A program made the position numbers and the translations under genes. Positions 12,334 to 25,600 of a stretch of 64,000 bases of DNA are shown here, in pieces. The notes beneath the pieces are model-generated. The model was not told the origin of the DNA. It worked only from the letters and a program-made list of their open reading frames with translations, and made no database searches. Where the stretch lies: assembly GCA_001632425.1 (NCBI GenBank), contig KV425578.1, forward strand, positions 45,411-109,410. The letters are read 5' to 3'. Every line of letters begins with the position of its first letter. The first letter of the stretch is position 1. Origin of the DNA: Neolentinus lepideus HHB14362 ss-1. Its lineage: Eukaryota > Basidiomycota > Agaricomycetes > Gloeophyllales > Gloeophyllaceae.

Positions 12334-12766
12334 ATGCCGCCAATGTCCTTTACTGGTATAGTGACGAAAGTCGGGTGCATGAACAAAACTGCGACGGTAA
12401 CGGTTTCGCGCTGGGCCGTGCATAAAACTACGGGCAAGGTGCGCTGCAATTCTACTTCGTAGCTGCACGCACAAGGCTGACGAACGCGAATGCACGCTAC
12501 AGCGATTGCAAAGGAGCAAAAAGTTTTTGACCCACGATGAAAACAATCGTACGTCCGCGACCTTGGTTATCTGAATGTGAAGATTGAGCCGACCTGCAGA
12601 GCTACGTCTGGAAGATTTGGTTCTCATTCGTAATTGTCGGCCGCTGTCGGCGCGGAAGCGGTTCATGCTTGAAAAGATTCTGAAGAGTCCTGAGACAGAG
12701 CGGGCTGTGGTGCACGCGAAGCAAGCTGAGGAGAAAGTAGCTGCTCTTCCATTATCCTTAACATAA
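12334..12766 (+). CDS. mitochondrial small-subunit ribosomal protein uS17m
   Basis: This is the mitochondrial small-subunit protein uS17m, an OB-fold rRNA-binding protein. Three exons (12334-12438, 12503-12548, 12600-12766) splice in frame through introns of 64 and 51 bp to 105 residues. It begins MPPMSFTGIVTKVGCMNKTA, followed by VTVSRWAVHKTTGK, RSKKFLTHDENN and the diagnostic LVLIRNCRPLSARKRF, then a Lys/Glu-rich helical tail. The order and spacing match the family, and the tail is longer than in bacterial S17, as is usual for fungal mitochondrial copies. The gene converges with the prefoldin gene at 12959, leaving under 200 bp between stops. A 179-codon antisense frame over this locus is a shadow. 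Confidence 0.88.
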
Positions 12767-12958
12767 CGACGACTCGTACTACACGGACATTTGTCTACGA
12801 CACTCCCTTCCTCAATCATCTACCCTGCGGTATCGTCTTCGTGGCTCGAAGGCTTCTCGGTAGAGCTGGCATCATTGGGCAGGCGAGATATGGCGTCGGA
12901 GCTGGTGCTCTTCAGGGCATGATGTGCATACGGAGGTCAGACTACTTCAATTATCTGT

Positions 12959-13507
12959 TTAAGCTGCCGGCACTTGCTGCTGTTGAATAGCAGTCTGCAC
13001 TTCGATAAGCTAGACGTGATTCATGTAACGATTACCCTGAGGTCGTAACTCACCAACCGATGAATAATACTCACCTCAGTCCTTTTCTTCTCCGCTCGTG
13101 TATTAATGTCCTTCAGCTGTCCTTCGAGGCGTTTTCTGAGCCGCGAAATTCGTTAGACACTAGTCAGTCGCGCACACAAGGATCCATTACTGACATCTCG
13201 CTCCGAATGAAGTCCAGCCGAGTATTGACATTGCTCTTCGCCTCCGCCTGCTCCTGCTTGACCAGCACGGGGCCTATGAGCTTGTACACTGTGTTCTCCG
13301 ACGTCAGCTTGTCAAATTCCTACATCGCGAACATGATCATTCCCACTATCCTGGCCTGAATGCGAGATAACTAACCTTTTTCACGAGCTCATTTTCAGAC
13401 AGTTGGGCATCGAGCTTCTGCCTTGCCTCAACCGCCGCAGAAAGGTCTGCTTGCAACTTTTGGAACTCCTGGCTCTTCTGCTGCAATCTCGCCTGTAATG
13501 CGTCCAT
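12959..13507 (-). CDS. prefoldin subunit 6
   Basis: This is the beta-type subunit 6 of prefoldin, the cytosolic hexamer that passes unfolded actin and tubulin to the CCT chaperonin. Exon 1 (13376-13507) encodes 44 residues starting MDALQARLQQKSQEFQ and ending LSENELVKK. A 56-bp intron (13320-13375) leads to EFDKLTSENTVYKLIGPVLV, then RSEIKRLEGQLKDINTRAEK, and after a last intron LIEVQTAIQQQQVPAA and TAA at 12959-12961. Two coiled-coil helices flank the TVYKLIGPVL hairpin, the hallmark of this subunit. Total length is about 122 residues, normal for the family. It lies head to head with the Vti1 gene, with 129 bp between start codons, so the two probably share a bidirectional promoter. A further open stretch downstream (SSDAISRLPNDASSTEKPSS, 12820-12900) could mark an alternative 3' exon. 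Confidence 0.88.
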
Positions 13508-13636
13508 CTGCAATCCCAATTCCGAAATCCCGAGTCTCAGAGCAAGTGGCGGGAGTAAACAAGCACAAACTAATTACCGCGGGTTTCCTCCTACCACTAC
13601 TCGCGCAGCTGAGCTGCAGCGACTGTATTCTTCACC

Positions 13637-14543
13637 ATGGACAACTCCCCAACCGCCCTCTTTGACTCATACGAGCAGGATTTCCAACAAATAATTGCGA
13701 GCATAAGAGAGAAGCTTGACGGGGATGGCAAAGATCAGCGGGGAGGTTAGTGTTGCCACCCAACGTAGGGACGCGCAAGAGCTCTGACAGACCTCGCTAG
13801 AGCAGCGGAAGGCCGCGCTGAGGCGGGTGGAGATGGAACTGGACGAGGCAGATGAGATGGTGCGTGACGACCCACTAGCATAAAGGCCAACCCACCCACA
13901 CCCTCCCAAGGTCTCGCAAATGGAGATCGAAATACAGGGCATCCCGCAGTCCATCAAGCCGCAATACCAGACTCGCATCCGCACCGCCAAGACCGAGCTC
14001 GCCCGGTATAAGAAACTCTCCAAAGACCTCCACGCGCAGGTCTCGCGCTCCGATCTGCTCGCGCGCGCGGGCTCCCCGACGAGCGATGAGCCGTACGGCC
14101 CCTCGAGCGATCGCACGCGGTTGCTCGCTGGCACGGCGCTACTTGAAGATGGCAGCCGCCGTATTGCAGAGAGCCAGCGGATTGCTCTCGAGACGGAGGA
14201 GCAGGGCGCAGACATTCTTAGGAACTTGAGGGGCCAGCGGGAGCAGATCGAGCATGCCAGGGATACGGTGGGCATGATTCCGTCTGTTCCGAATTCATTG
14301 TTCATTCTTCGCGCAGCTCCGGACAGCCGACACCTCCCTCGACCGAGCGACAGGTACACTGAAGAAGATGATTCGACGGTAGGTCCCTGCGCCATCCCGT
14401 TCTTCCAACTCTACATCACATTTCAGCTTCTTCTGACACTCGCCTCCCTCAGAATGTACCAGCAACGTGTGGTCACCGGTGCCATCATTCTCGTCCTCAT
14501 CCTCCTTATTCTCATCATCGTCTGGGCAAAGTTCTTCCGCTAA
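13637..14543 (+). CDS. VTI1: v-SNARE Vti1
   Basis: This is a Vti1-type Qb-SNARE for Golgi, endosome and vacuole fusion. The ATG at 13637 opens MDNSPTALFDSYEQDFQQII. After a first intron (donor near 13746, acceptor at CTCGCTAG) the protein continues EQRKAALRRVEMELDEADEM, then after a second intron VSQMEIEIQGIPQSIKPQYQ and RIRTAKTELARYKK (the N-terminal three-helix domain). The SNARE motif runs from ILRNLRGQREQIEHARDT across a third intron to ADTSLDRATGTLKKMIRR. After a fourth intron comes MYQQRVVTGAIILVLILLIL and a short lumenal end KFFR, a C-terminal anchor. Stop TAA at 14541-14543. The length of about 225 residues matches the family. The gene looks intact. Confidence 0.9.
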
Positions 14544-14755
14544 ACCTGACGACCCTCCGGCTGCTCGCTGCTCTCGACAATCTTCATCGACTGTTGTCAT
14601 GATTATTTACCTTCTAGTTTATTGGACATGATGTAGATGGTTAATATTCCAGGATCCCTCCGATGTCTCCCAATAACGATCCAAGGTACGTGCATCCTAT
14701 CGACATACAGCGCGGGAGTCCGTCAGCGTATATAGTTCTCTACCCCTCCTCGTCC

Positions 14756-17236
14756 TCACTGCTGCGACATCCGCCTTACGAATTCGACCAAGGCCCTACA
14801 CGTTCATTAGTCCCCCGTACGTAGACCGCAAGTGATAAATCACTTGCCTGACAGGTCGCCCAGTCATCCCCTTCTCCTGGTACGGCGTCGGTCTCGTCGC
14901 CTACGCATTGTTCAGCCTTCCGCGATACGCGGTCAGCACAAAACCAGAGACTTACTTCCATCGAACCAGCAATGTCGATATGAGCCCACCTCAGGCTTGG
15001 CTCTTTCCCATCCTCCTCTTCGATACCTCCCACAAATGATTTTAAAAACAAAGCTGCTGTGCAGCTCCCGGCGGGCCTACCACCCGTCTGGATATGTATG
15101 TTGAGATGAAGGTCAGTACATGTGCTACAACCGGCGGGACGTACATTGCACAGGTCTGCATTAGATGAGTTGATCTGAGGTGCGTAGTCCTGGTCGAGTG
15201 GCATCCGCCAGAATCGGTCGTACTCTGCTTCGCCCGCAACACGGAGCTCTTCCCATAGCGAGTCCGAGGTCTAATGGAAGTATTCGTTCAGTACGTACAT
15301 CTGATGTGGAATAGTCTTGACACACCGAGAAGACACCAGAATACACCTCTCCTAGAGCAATGTCCATAGCACTTCACAAGATGGTGTGAGTAATATTTAT
15401 AACTACTTGAAATGTCAGGTTACCCGGTGAGTGTCGCCGAGTCAATTAGCGTATGCGGCTTATACACCGTGGAGGTGTAGTAGAGCGCATCTAGCCAGGC
15501 AAGCACGCATTGGCTCAGGACAAACGAGGAGCATTGAAGTCGGAGCCTTACCAGCCAGGATCAAACGTCCCTCCGCGTCCGTGTTGTCAATCTCGATTGA
15601 CTTGCCGTTCATTGCGTACACACTAGTTCACGCACATACTCAGAGTGATTCGATCGGGCAGGAGGAGATAATCGTACATATCTCCAGGCTTGTTGGCTCT
15701 TGGCCCGGGTAGGTTCTCGCAGAGCGGAGTGACGACAACCAAGTTGACCCTAGGGCACTATGTGTGGATGGAGAGTAATGAAACGTAGGATAAGGACGCA
15801 CGGCAATTGAAGTTGTGCAATGGCAAGTGCAGCCCCAACAACAGTTGCGGCACCACCTATTTGTTGTCGCGGTATTAGTGGACCCCCTAGACAACAAATA
15901 ACACGCAGTGCGTACGCACCCATATCGCCACGCATCAGTTTCATACCCTGAAATAATACAACCGTCGATGTGCTTCCTTGCAGTTATTGGAACGCAATTA
16001 CGCACGGCTGACGGCTTCAAACTAATTCCTCCAGAGTCAAAAGTGATGCCTTTACCTACGAAGGCAATAGGCTGCGACTCAGGAGAAGCACCTTTGTAGT
16101 GTCTACCGATAACCACCCGTCAATGCGAAAGTAATAGCCCAGTAAGTCACAAACTCACATCTCAAGAAACTTCGCTGGTTCGTCTGTACCCTTAGTAACC
16201 GACAGGAACGTGTTCTGCGCGAAGGCAGGGATTAGCACAAGTCGGATAGAAATAAGCTAAAATTGGACAGACCATGCCTTGCTCCTTCGCCCACGCTGAT
16301 GAAGACACGCAGCGTCAGCAACTTCGCTGCTATTGGAAGACAGAAATGAAGATGACGGGGCACTGTCATACTATCACAATACAGACCTTCGTCGTGAACG
16401 ATGATTTCGACGCTCTTTAGGCCGTCAAATTCAGACTTGACGCGTTCCGTGAAGGCCTGTTTTGCTGGAATCAGCAACTGACTTTGGCAACGAACATGAA
16501 CGTACAGTCGGCGTCAGGATGTTTGCGGGGAGCTCCATAAGCTGGAAGACTGTCAGAAAGTATCACGGAGACGCCCGTGACACGCACTGTTCGCGCAAAG
16601 TTCTGTGCTTTGGCGTACGCTACCCCAGTCTCCCATTCTGTCGAGCCCGCAAGAGGGTGGAGTGTGAGCTTCTCGGGAGGGTGGTTGCCAGTTTCTGGCT
16701 TGTACACCGTCGATCCTGAAGTCTTGAGCGAGAAATTATACGAGGCCAAGTGAGCCGCTACCGCTGTCCCCGATCGGTATGTAATGGTATGTATTGATGC
16801 TTCGACAATGAACCGACTTACCGGACGCTTGCGGGTCAATGGACGCATCAATCGCAACCTCGCCTATCCCCTCACTCAGCTCCTTGACCTTCTTCACCGC
16901 GCTTCCGACTGCCTTCCGCACGAGCTCTTTCCTTGCATCACCGGCGCGCGCAGAAAAGGAATCGCCCAGAGACGTTAAGGCCGTGACGTTCAGCCCATCC
17001 TTCTCGGCAGGTGTGTCGTAGAATATTCTGGTGGTCCCGACTTTAAGCGCAGAAGAACCAGACGGGACGGTGGACCAGAGCTTTGCAAGGTCAAGGCTGG
17101 GGATGGCTTTGGACGACGGCTGTTTCGGGTCGACAGGGATAATGAACGCTGTTGAGGACATAGTACGCGACACTTTCAGCGAGGACAATGGGAGTCCGTA
17201 GGTCGCGTGTGCTCTAGCATACAGTGGGCGTAGCAT
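14756..17236 (-). CDS. leucine aminopeptidase, peptidase family M17
   Basis: This is a two-metal M17 leucine/cytosol aminopeptidase that trims N-terminal residues from peptides. The N-terminal domain (FIIPVDPKQPSSKAIPSLDL) is followed by a variable linker and then the catalytic domain: VGKGITFDSGGISLKPS, MKLMRGDMG, ENLPGPRANKPGDM and the metal-binding DNTDAEGRLILA. The C-terminus (PSLRWAHIDIAGSM, then RALVEFVRRMSQQ) ends at TGA 14756-14758. Many short introns break the frame. I take the ATG at 17236 because the longer frame opens with TTG; the lead MLRPLYARAHATYGLPL is Arg-rich and could be a mitochondrial presequence. The ATG at 17161 (MSSTAF) would give a cytosolic form. No missing catalytic residue was seen. 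Confidence 0.88.
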
Positions 17237-17580
17237 AAGATCAGAGAGCCCCAAGCACGGACTCGCACCAAGTCGAGATACACACTATGTGAATTATTAA
17301 TTACACGTAAGCTATTTTAACATGTATCTCTAAAATAATTTTTGAGATAAGTGGCGGCGGAGCGACAACGCCTATACTGGTCGGACTAGAGGAGCATCCA
17401 AAAGAGACAGGACATTATTTTGCTTCCAGTAGCAGTACTAACGAGGTCATATTGCATAGCGGTGATACTGTTGAGACAAGTCCTTTCCAAGGATGATTCT
17501 CACCCTCACGTGCAACGCGCGCGTCGCGTTTCCGAGTCAATGATCGCGTTCTTCTCGCCCTCAAGCGTCCACCGTCCTCA

Positions 17581-20500
17581 ATGCATCTCTTCGGGGATGT
17601 ATACTATTTTCTGCCGCTCTGCTTGTCTACGTCGAGGAGAGAAGAATTAACAATAGTGTTGGATGCGAACGGAGCGACGGCAGTTGACTTGGATCAGGCT
17701 ACTCATGTAATCACAAATTCACACAATTTCGAGGGATGGCAGACCGTCGCAGGGGATGTTGCTGTTGTGTCGGTCAGTTACAGTCCTCCATGACGTGTGA
17801 GTGTTAATAATGGTGATGCAGGACTACTGGGTGGACCGATCGGTGATACTTGCGAAGAAGCAGCCGTGCGTACTGAGACAATCTGCCGTCACAGCATACT
17901 GATGGGGAGATCACCAGACCTCAATGGTACTCTCCAGATCCTGCTATGATATTTTCTGGCGTCGTGGCTTGCTCAGCAGACGTATGCTTCTCCTATCCTT
18001 TGTTGCGTAGGTGGCTAATCCAGATCTTCCCAGCTCGGCGAAGGTGATGCAGAGGTCCTCGCTGCTGGTATCACAGCTCTCGGTGGGCAGTGGCGCGTAG
18101 GACTAACCAGGGATGTCACCCATCTTTTTGCACTTACTCCCGAATCCGTACGTTATGAAACAGCAATGCACCACCGAGCTGCCACACATATGAAGATACT
18201 CCTCCCTCACTGGTTCGATGACGCAGTCAAACTTGGGTACGGAACCCTGCCGACGGTAGAGTACGAATGGCCCGAGCCGGCTATGTTTAAGCGGGAGGGA
18301 GAGAGAGGCATACGGAAGAGCAAGGTGCCCGGAGAAAAGAAAGCATTGTATGAGAGCGCCCTGGTGGAAATGGAGGTTGGGACGAGAAAAGCCAACAGTA
18401 AGAACGTCTGGCACGGACGAAAGATTCTGCTGAGCGTTACTTTGGAACTGAGAGATGGCAGGAGGGAGGCTATCGAAGCGGGGATTACCAGGGCAGGCGG
18501 TGTGGTGATGGAATTCGAGTCTCACGACCGCAATGGAGATGAACACGAGGAGGCGGAGAAGATTGAGGATGCAGACGTCTTGATCACAAAGTATCGAACT
18601 GGCGCGGCCTATTATAAGGTGAACATGTCCAAACAGTCTGTGCCTTCTCCGTACTCATTTATTCGCAGGCTATGAAGTGGGGAAAGACTGTCGGAACACT
18701 GCCATGGCTATTCCACGTCGAGTCTATTGGGATGCTGACTGCACCATCCGATCAGCTGCTGCACTTCCCGATACCCAAGGGCCCTGTTGCTGAGTTTGAC
18801 TCGCATGTGTGTGCCTCAATCTTTAGACTAGTTCCTTTCGAACTCATAGAGATCTAGATTATGACGATCACCAACTACACGGGTGAAGCCCGGGATTATA
18901 TCCGAAAGCTCATCACTACCATGGGTGCGACCTTTACGGCGTCGATGTCGAGCAGCAACACCGTCGTCATAGCTGCCTAGTGAGCAATTCCGTCTCCATG
19001 GATTTCGCCATACAACACTAACCTAGAATTCTAGCGTCGGTGGAAATAAAACGGAGAAAGCACGCAACTGGAACATCCCAGTAGTCAATCACACATGGCT
19101 GGAGGACTGCTTTGTACAATGGCGGAACGTCACAGTTGGGCTGGAGAAGTACATTTCCTTCCCTCCGGGCGTGGACTTCTCGACTGTTCTCGGCGAGAAA
19201 GGGATTGGGCGTGCGGTGCTGGATAAAGAATTGGAAAGAGCGCTTGACGCTGCTGATCTCGAGGAACCGGAATTGGGCGACGCAGATGCTGAGAAAGAGG
19301 AGCTGCAGCCGCCCACCAGTACTGCAGCAAGCGCGAGGGACATGATGGAGGTCGAAAACGTGATTTCTGCGGACGGTCCTGCTTTGGCGGATGTTCACAT
19401 GAACGATCATAGCGCGGACGAAGATCTATTGGAGACAGCACAGAACAAAGCGACTCCAACAAAGCGGAGAAGTGGAAAAAGGGCTGCCACGGTCGACATC
19501 CTCGAGGATGACAAGGACGAAGAAGTTGAGATCGGGGAAGATTCGCCAAGGAGGTCTCGTCGTATCCGGGCTATCGCACAGAGCACCAGCCCTGCGAAGA
19601 AGCCGTTCAGCAAAGTGGCAGAGCCGCTGCACCGAGAAACGTCCGACGAGGATACTGAAGAGCCAGAGAAGTCGAAAAAGAAACCAAGCAGCGGCCGAAA
19701 GCTAGTGAGGAAGGTGACGATACCAATAGTCGAGATTGTTACTCCCGCCAAGCCGAGCTCGCCGAAGAAGAATCCCCGGCCAACCACCCCTAGTTCTGGT
19801 GAGGACGAGGAACAGGACGGCCCCGGTCCTTCGAATCGCAAACAAGCATTAAAGGCGTCCTTGCTCAGTGACGATGAGAGTGATGAAGATATGCCTGATG
19901 TTAGTACCTTGCTGCAGGAGAAACCTAGTACTTCTTCGAAGTCGCAGGGCAAAGCCAAGGCGAGATCTCCTTCCCCAAGGTTGCGTTCTCCACTGAAGAA
20001 TCGGACAACAATGGAGTCCGTTGAGATTCCAGTTCTTCATAAGAAGACGAGCGGAATTATGCCGACCTCAGACCCGAAGAGAAGGCGGGGACGACCCAGG
20101 AAGAGCGATTCAATGTGTATGGAGGCTAAGGAAGCTCCTGAAGTGTTCCCAGGGAAGAAGAAACCGAAGTCCCCGACGAAACCTGTGTCATTAAGCCGCT
20201 CCTCGTCGCTATCGCCCGTTCCGCCGAGTCGCATTCGCCCAGGACCTGGTCGGGACAGTGGCGAGACAGAGACTCCGAACATCACCCGTACATCGAAACG
20301 GTCCGCTGCAATGAAGGCGAGTCAGGGGCTGCAAATTATGATGACGGATGCAAACGACTTCGAGCGAGAGATGAAGCGGGGGCATATACGATCTGCTTGG
20401 GAGACGGAAATTTCGAAGGGGAAGGCCAAGGAGAGGGAAGTGCAGGACGAGGTGTCTGGAGGAAAGAAAAGAGTGTCCACTGCTGGAGACGACAATGCAG

Positions 20501-21502
20501 GGCGCCGGAAGAGGCCGAGGAAAAGTGATGAGAATCAAAGGCTAGCAAGTGACTCAGATGAGGAGACTGTGACTAGTCCCAAGAGCAAGCCTGCTGCGAC
20601 GGCGAAAAAGAGGGCTAGTAATGTCGGCACGGACTCGCGGTACGTATTATATTCGTTCATTTATACAGAAGCTGAACTATCTCGCAGCACGCCACAAACT
20701 TCTACGTCGGACCACAAACATATAAAGCTCCTTACCACCCAGGTCGCTCTGTCTCACGACACCATCAAGGTATGGGTTTCTTGCGTCTGATAATTATTGC
20801 CCTTCATCCGATTTAATTCATGTGTGGCAGTCGTTACAGAAAATGGGCGTGAAAATGACTGAGAAGCCTTCCGAATGTACTCACGTCATTGTGAAAGGTC
20901 TCGTGCGCACGAAGAAGCTGTTGTGCGCTATACCTGCCGTGCCTTTTATCCTCAGTTCAGACTGGGCCCTGCACTCGGTGGAAGCAGGTGAACCCCTTCG
21001 TAAGTGCTTCCAGCTACCTCACGAATGTGATCACGTACCTTTTCCACTGTCAGCCGTGGACAAATACCTTCTTGTGGACGAAGAGGGTGAAGAGAAGTTT
21101 GCCTTCAAGCTCAGTGAAGCCTTGGAGCGAGCCAAGCTATTGAAGCGGCAACTATTTGCTGGGAAGATGTTCCATATAACGCCAAAGGTTGATCGGACTC
21201 TGAATCTATATAAGGACGTCATTGTGGCCAATGGTGGACAGGTACATTGTATCTTATGTTATCCTAGACCATATTAACGCCGTGTATAGATCTCTAAGAG
21301 TGCTATGCCAACTCTCCGCATGATGAACGGCCAACGTAACTATCGGGTTATCATTTCCTGCGAAGAAGATAGATCAATATGGGAGCCTCTTGTCGCTAAT
21401 GGCGTCACGGTCTATGACAAAGAGTGGCTTTTGTTGTGCGCCCTGAAGCAGACGTTGGATATTGATGACAGTACGCTCAAATTTCCGAAAGCTACTTCTT
21501 GA
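17581..21502 (+). CDS. multi-BRCT DNA damage scaffold, Rtt107/Brc1-like
   Basis: This is a nuclear scaffold that likely binds phosphorylated histone H2A at damaged forks, as Rtt107 and Brc1 do. The start MHLFGDVYYFLPLCLSTSRR resembles the first BRCT strand of that family. BRCT1 includes TIVLDANGATAVDLDQATHV; BRCT2 includes FSGVVACSADLGEGDAE, AAGITALGGQW and DVTHLFALTPES. BRCT3 (KNVWHGRKILLSVTLELRD) and BRCT4 (TNYTGEARDYIRKLITTMGA, NHTWLEDCFVQW) follow. A Ser/Lys/Pro-rich disordered linker of about 450 residues lies at 19300-20700. A C-terminal BRCT pair carries EKPSECTHVIVKGLVRTKK, SSDWALHSVEAGE, FHITPKVDRT and YDKEWLLLCALKQ. Four-plus-two BRCTs with a long linker is the Rtt107/Brc1 layout. 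Introns are short. The stop lies at 21500-21502. The start could be further upstream if a leader exon exists. Confidence 0.82.
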
Positions 21503-22609
21503 TTTCGCTTTTCCATGGGTGCCCACTGAATCTGTAATCTCTTTGCGAAATCTATTATTATGTTGTGTCACGGTAAGAACACCGTTACCGGATGTTCGTC
21601 GAAAATTCGAGCTGGCGCAGCTATTTGACTCGCAGAAGCTGTTACTGCTGGTTGTCGGGTCGACAGAAGGCCGGAAATTTCGCCTGCACACTGCAAGAGT
21701 ATCATTGACAGTTCGTGGTCACATCTATCTTCCTCTGGCTCAGACGCATTTTCCCACCAGTCGAGTCAACGATAGAGCTACGGCATACTCTCATCGCAGC
21801 TTTTGAGAGGACGTCGTGTGTTTACAGCTATCACTTGAGAATTTGGTGCATTACTACTTCTTCGAAAACGTACCTAGACGCAGCTTGGTCATTCGAGGAC
21901 CTTGGCCACAGAAAAGTCTGTAGGTTAGGATTGACATGGAAGCTCATGTCTATAAGTTTCTAATAAGAAACATGTGGCACTGAAAGAAGGGTGGAAACCG
22001 GTGGAGGTTACAGTAACTTACCAAATCTCCATCGTTTTCCGTCCTTCTTTCAATGCCATATATTTTACTATTGGAAATATGAGCTTCCAGGTCAATCCGA
22101 GCCCTCGTTCGCGGGCCACGGAATTTTCTCTATTGAGCTCCGGGAAAACCGAGCAGCACAGTTCTCGAAGCTGGTATTTTCTCATGCAGACCGGCAGATC
22201 GTCTGAATTGAGGCGTCCCGATAGTGAGAAACTAGGTTCACGTAAATTTCTGATGTCCTCTATATACTTGGTAAATGGACATTAATCTGGAATTTCATCT
22301 ATCAAAAATAATTATTACCATATAATTAGCCAGGGACGGCCAGTGCTTGTTTTGATCCACTCCGTGATGCTCTTTCCCGTCACCTCACCATTTCCCTGCC
22401 ATCTCCCACCATCTTCGTTATTTTAATCTTGGTAGAATCGTCCTCGACAAGTCGCCTTCGCTCCTTTACCAACGTCCGAGCTGTTTCGGGCACTCCACTC
22501 CTTTTACGTGTGCCGATATACGCGTTCCTCCGTAATTTAATCACCGGCCACTGACCTGTCTGAGGACACTCCTAATTGATTCTGCCTTTGGTGTTGTCTG
22601 GGAGGAAAT
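21503..22609. other. intergenic between the BRCT scaffold and the RabGAP
   Basis: About 1.1 kb with no recognised gene. An open stretch of about 70 codons near 21991-22206 looks somewhat protein-like but has no family motif and no clear exon partners. The last few hundred bases are CT-rich and probably hold the promoter and 5' leader of the RabGAP gene. Confidence 0.5.
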
Positions 22610-25600
22610 ATGGAACCAGCAGAGCTAGCGCGCTGGACGAGGTTCGCGGCGAAGGGTGGTATAGGTAAATGTACTGCTTTACAGGATTGTGTAGCGGAGA
22701 GCCCCGAGCAGTTGATGTTCCTAAAGGTGAGCCTGGCGTTCCCTCCTAACGAAGAAGTTGGTTTGAATGATCGTCCAGGATGATGAGATCACCGTCCTAA
22801 TGCAATTGGCGGATCAGGAGGGCTGGTATCTGGTGTGTAGTCGATCTGGACGCGAAATAAACGATGCTCATACACTGCCAGGGCTATTGTGAAGGCGTGG
22901 TCGGCCGATTTCAGGCAAAACACGTACAGATATATGGCAAATTGAAGAAACCGGTTATGACCAAGCGCTCGTTGTCTGTTACTCCCAGAACAGCCTCTGC
23001 ATCTCAGAGTCCGTCCTCGGCCTTAAGGACACTGTCACCACCGGACTTGGAAGGGGCGATGTTCTCATTTGGTACGGCGATGCGACCGACGTCAAGTCAA
23101 TTGTCTCTAGTTGCCATTTCATCCTTCAACGACGTACACACATCCGAGGATGATGGACCTGCGCCTCCGAGCGTCAGCTATTCCTCAAGCTCAACTGGCC
23201 CTGACTCGAGTCTCAATACGCCATTGGATTCGCCGAACCCAATCTTGGAGCAGCCCTTGTCCAAGTCGCCAGTGGAGGAGACGCAGGAGCTGCCAGATTC
23301 AAAGATAGCCAACTCAAGCAAGGAGGACAAGACGCCGGTGGAAGAGGACCCAAACGAGATAGCACACGTAGGCAGGTCCACTTACTCGCTGGTGCCTCCC
23401 ACTCCCCTGGCCGACCAGTCAACTACCGAAACCGAGCAAAGCTCGCGAATATCCTTGGCCATGTCGGACGGGGAGACGGGTATTGGGCTCTCGCTGCTAC
23501 AAGGGATGGTAGATAACGAGGATGGTGATGACGACTCGTCGGTTGCGAGTGAAGGGAGTGACGATACACGCACGCTCGAGCAGGTGCATGCAGAAACCGA
23601 GGTGCCTTTCGAGTCTGAGCCTCCTCTTCCCCCACCACCACCTATTACAGCAGGTACGTTGGTTCTATTTTGAACGAGACAAGAGAAACTAAAGTTTCTA
23701 GAACCGGGTACTCGCTCTCGAGCTAACTCGGAAGCCAAATCGGTTGGCGGATCTCTATACGGCGACTCGCATGCGTCTCTGCACTCCAGTTCCAGCGGAG
23801 CAGGTGAGTGGGATGGCGCCGCGGATATCTATGACGATTATCGATACTCGCGGTACTCCATGGCGTCTAAGATGTCTCGCTTTTCTCAGGCGTCTATGTA
23901 TACGATGGCTTCTGATGCTCCGCCGGTCCCGCAAGAGCTTCTTGCGAGCACGCAGACCACGTTGCCCTTGAAGATTAGACGGAAGTCGGTGGATGTGGAA
24001 GCTGAATCCGTGTACTCGCAACCACTCTCGCCTACTGTCCTTCCAACTGGTGATGATCAAGCTCGAGCCGAGGTCCTGGCAATCCCGCAACCAGAGGAGC
24101 CTCCCGAGGATGCAATGCAGGAGACTAAGGATTCCTCGTCTAGTCTCGACCCCTTGCGTCCGTCCAATCATAGACCTGCACCTTTACAACTCGCCCCTTC
24201 GCCGTTGTTACACGCAACCTTCGGTTCTCCTGTCTCCTCGCGCTATCCATCTGGAACTTCTATGTTGTCGCCTCCTGTTACAACGCCCCCGATGCCAGAC
24301 CCAGGACCGAAAGCTGGCGGGGCAGCCAGCTCCCTCCGGGAGAGACTGGAGAAAGACCGTCCCACTCCCAGTGCCAGCCCGCATCCGGGAGTGCCCGCTT
24401 CTGCATCTCAGTCACCCAGATCACCTTTGTCGCCACAGTCGAGCCATGGCATAATTGTCGAGGACGACGAGGGTATACCCGATTCTTCCAGACGCGCATC
24501 GTTTGCTGTGCCTCCCGATACCCCATCGTCAGTTAGTTCATACCCCGATTCCCCAGCTGCGCCTCCTTCGCAAAATGCCGATGATGATGTACCCATGTCT
24601 CTTATTATTGATCCCCGTCCTTCTCCCATAGAGCAGCCAGCTGCTGATCCTACAGACCCGGTCTCCTCCAAAACACAACTTGCCACTCCTAATGGTGGTC
24701 TGCAGCCTCGCCGCAGACCTTCCGCCCAAGGACAGGATCCGAGCCAATTTATTCGTACCAGTCTCTTCATGCCCCATCCGAACGCTCCAAAGGCACCCGC
24801 ATCCGCTCCCGCTGGACCAATGTACGGACGAATTCCTCTGCCTCCGCAACAGATACCTACCAACAATCTGGTCCACACGCTTCGTATGGCTGCTGCCGCT
24901 CGGTATGGACCAAACGGTGCTATACGTCGGACAACGATCTATGGTATGTGTAAAGTGGAACTGAGTCAGTCGATGGGACCTGTGCCCATTGTCTTCTCGC
25001 TGGAACCACCGCAGTCTGTTCCGGCAAATCGGTTGGCTGGTGATGCAATTGGGAGGTCTTCAACTACGGCGCCCAATACCCCACCAGTGCCTGCTACTAT
25101 CAACCGTAGTGGCTCGGCTCCGCCTGCGCCGGTGGTGCCGCAGGATGCACCGTTACAGAGTGACATTACCCCACAGCAAGTCTCGCCTAGTCCAGGGAAC
25201 GTCATCCCTCGAGCCAATTTTTTCCCGAAAGCGCAAACCCCAAGACCTAGGTCAAGGTCCTTCTCAGGTTTCGATTCGCCAATAGCGGAGATAACGCTCT
25301 CGTCGAAGGAAACTAGGTAATTAATCTCCAGTATTCACCAAGCGTAGAGTGCTAATCAGGCTCCGGCAGTCGAGGAGCGGATGGTAAGCTCGGGCCTTCC
25401 TTGCAGCCTAAAGAGATTGTGTCCCATACGGTGTCTGCTTCCGCGGCAACACCGGTGGCTGCCCAGCAGGCGGCGTTGTCTCATCATCCTACTCCCACTA
25501 GGCGCATGACTCATGGCCCATCCCCACTGGCAATGTCTAGTAGTAGTGTGCCTTCGTCGCCTACCACTACTTCGCCTAAATCTCCCACTAGTCCTACCTT

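Noticed and set aside
12280..12819. 179-codon open frame on minus
   Set aside because: It is antisense to the three exons of uS17m, whose spliced product is clearly recognisable.
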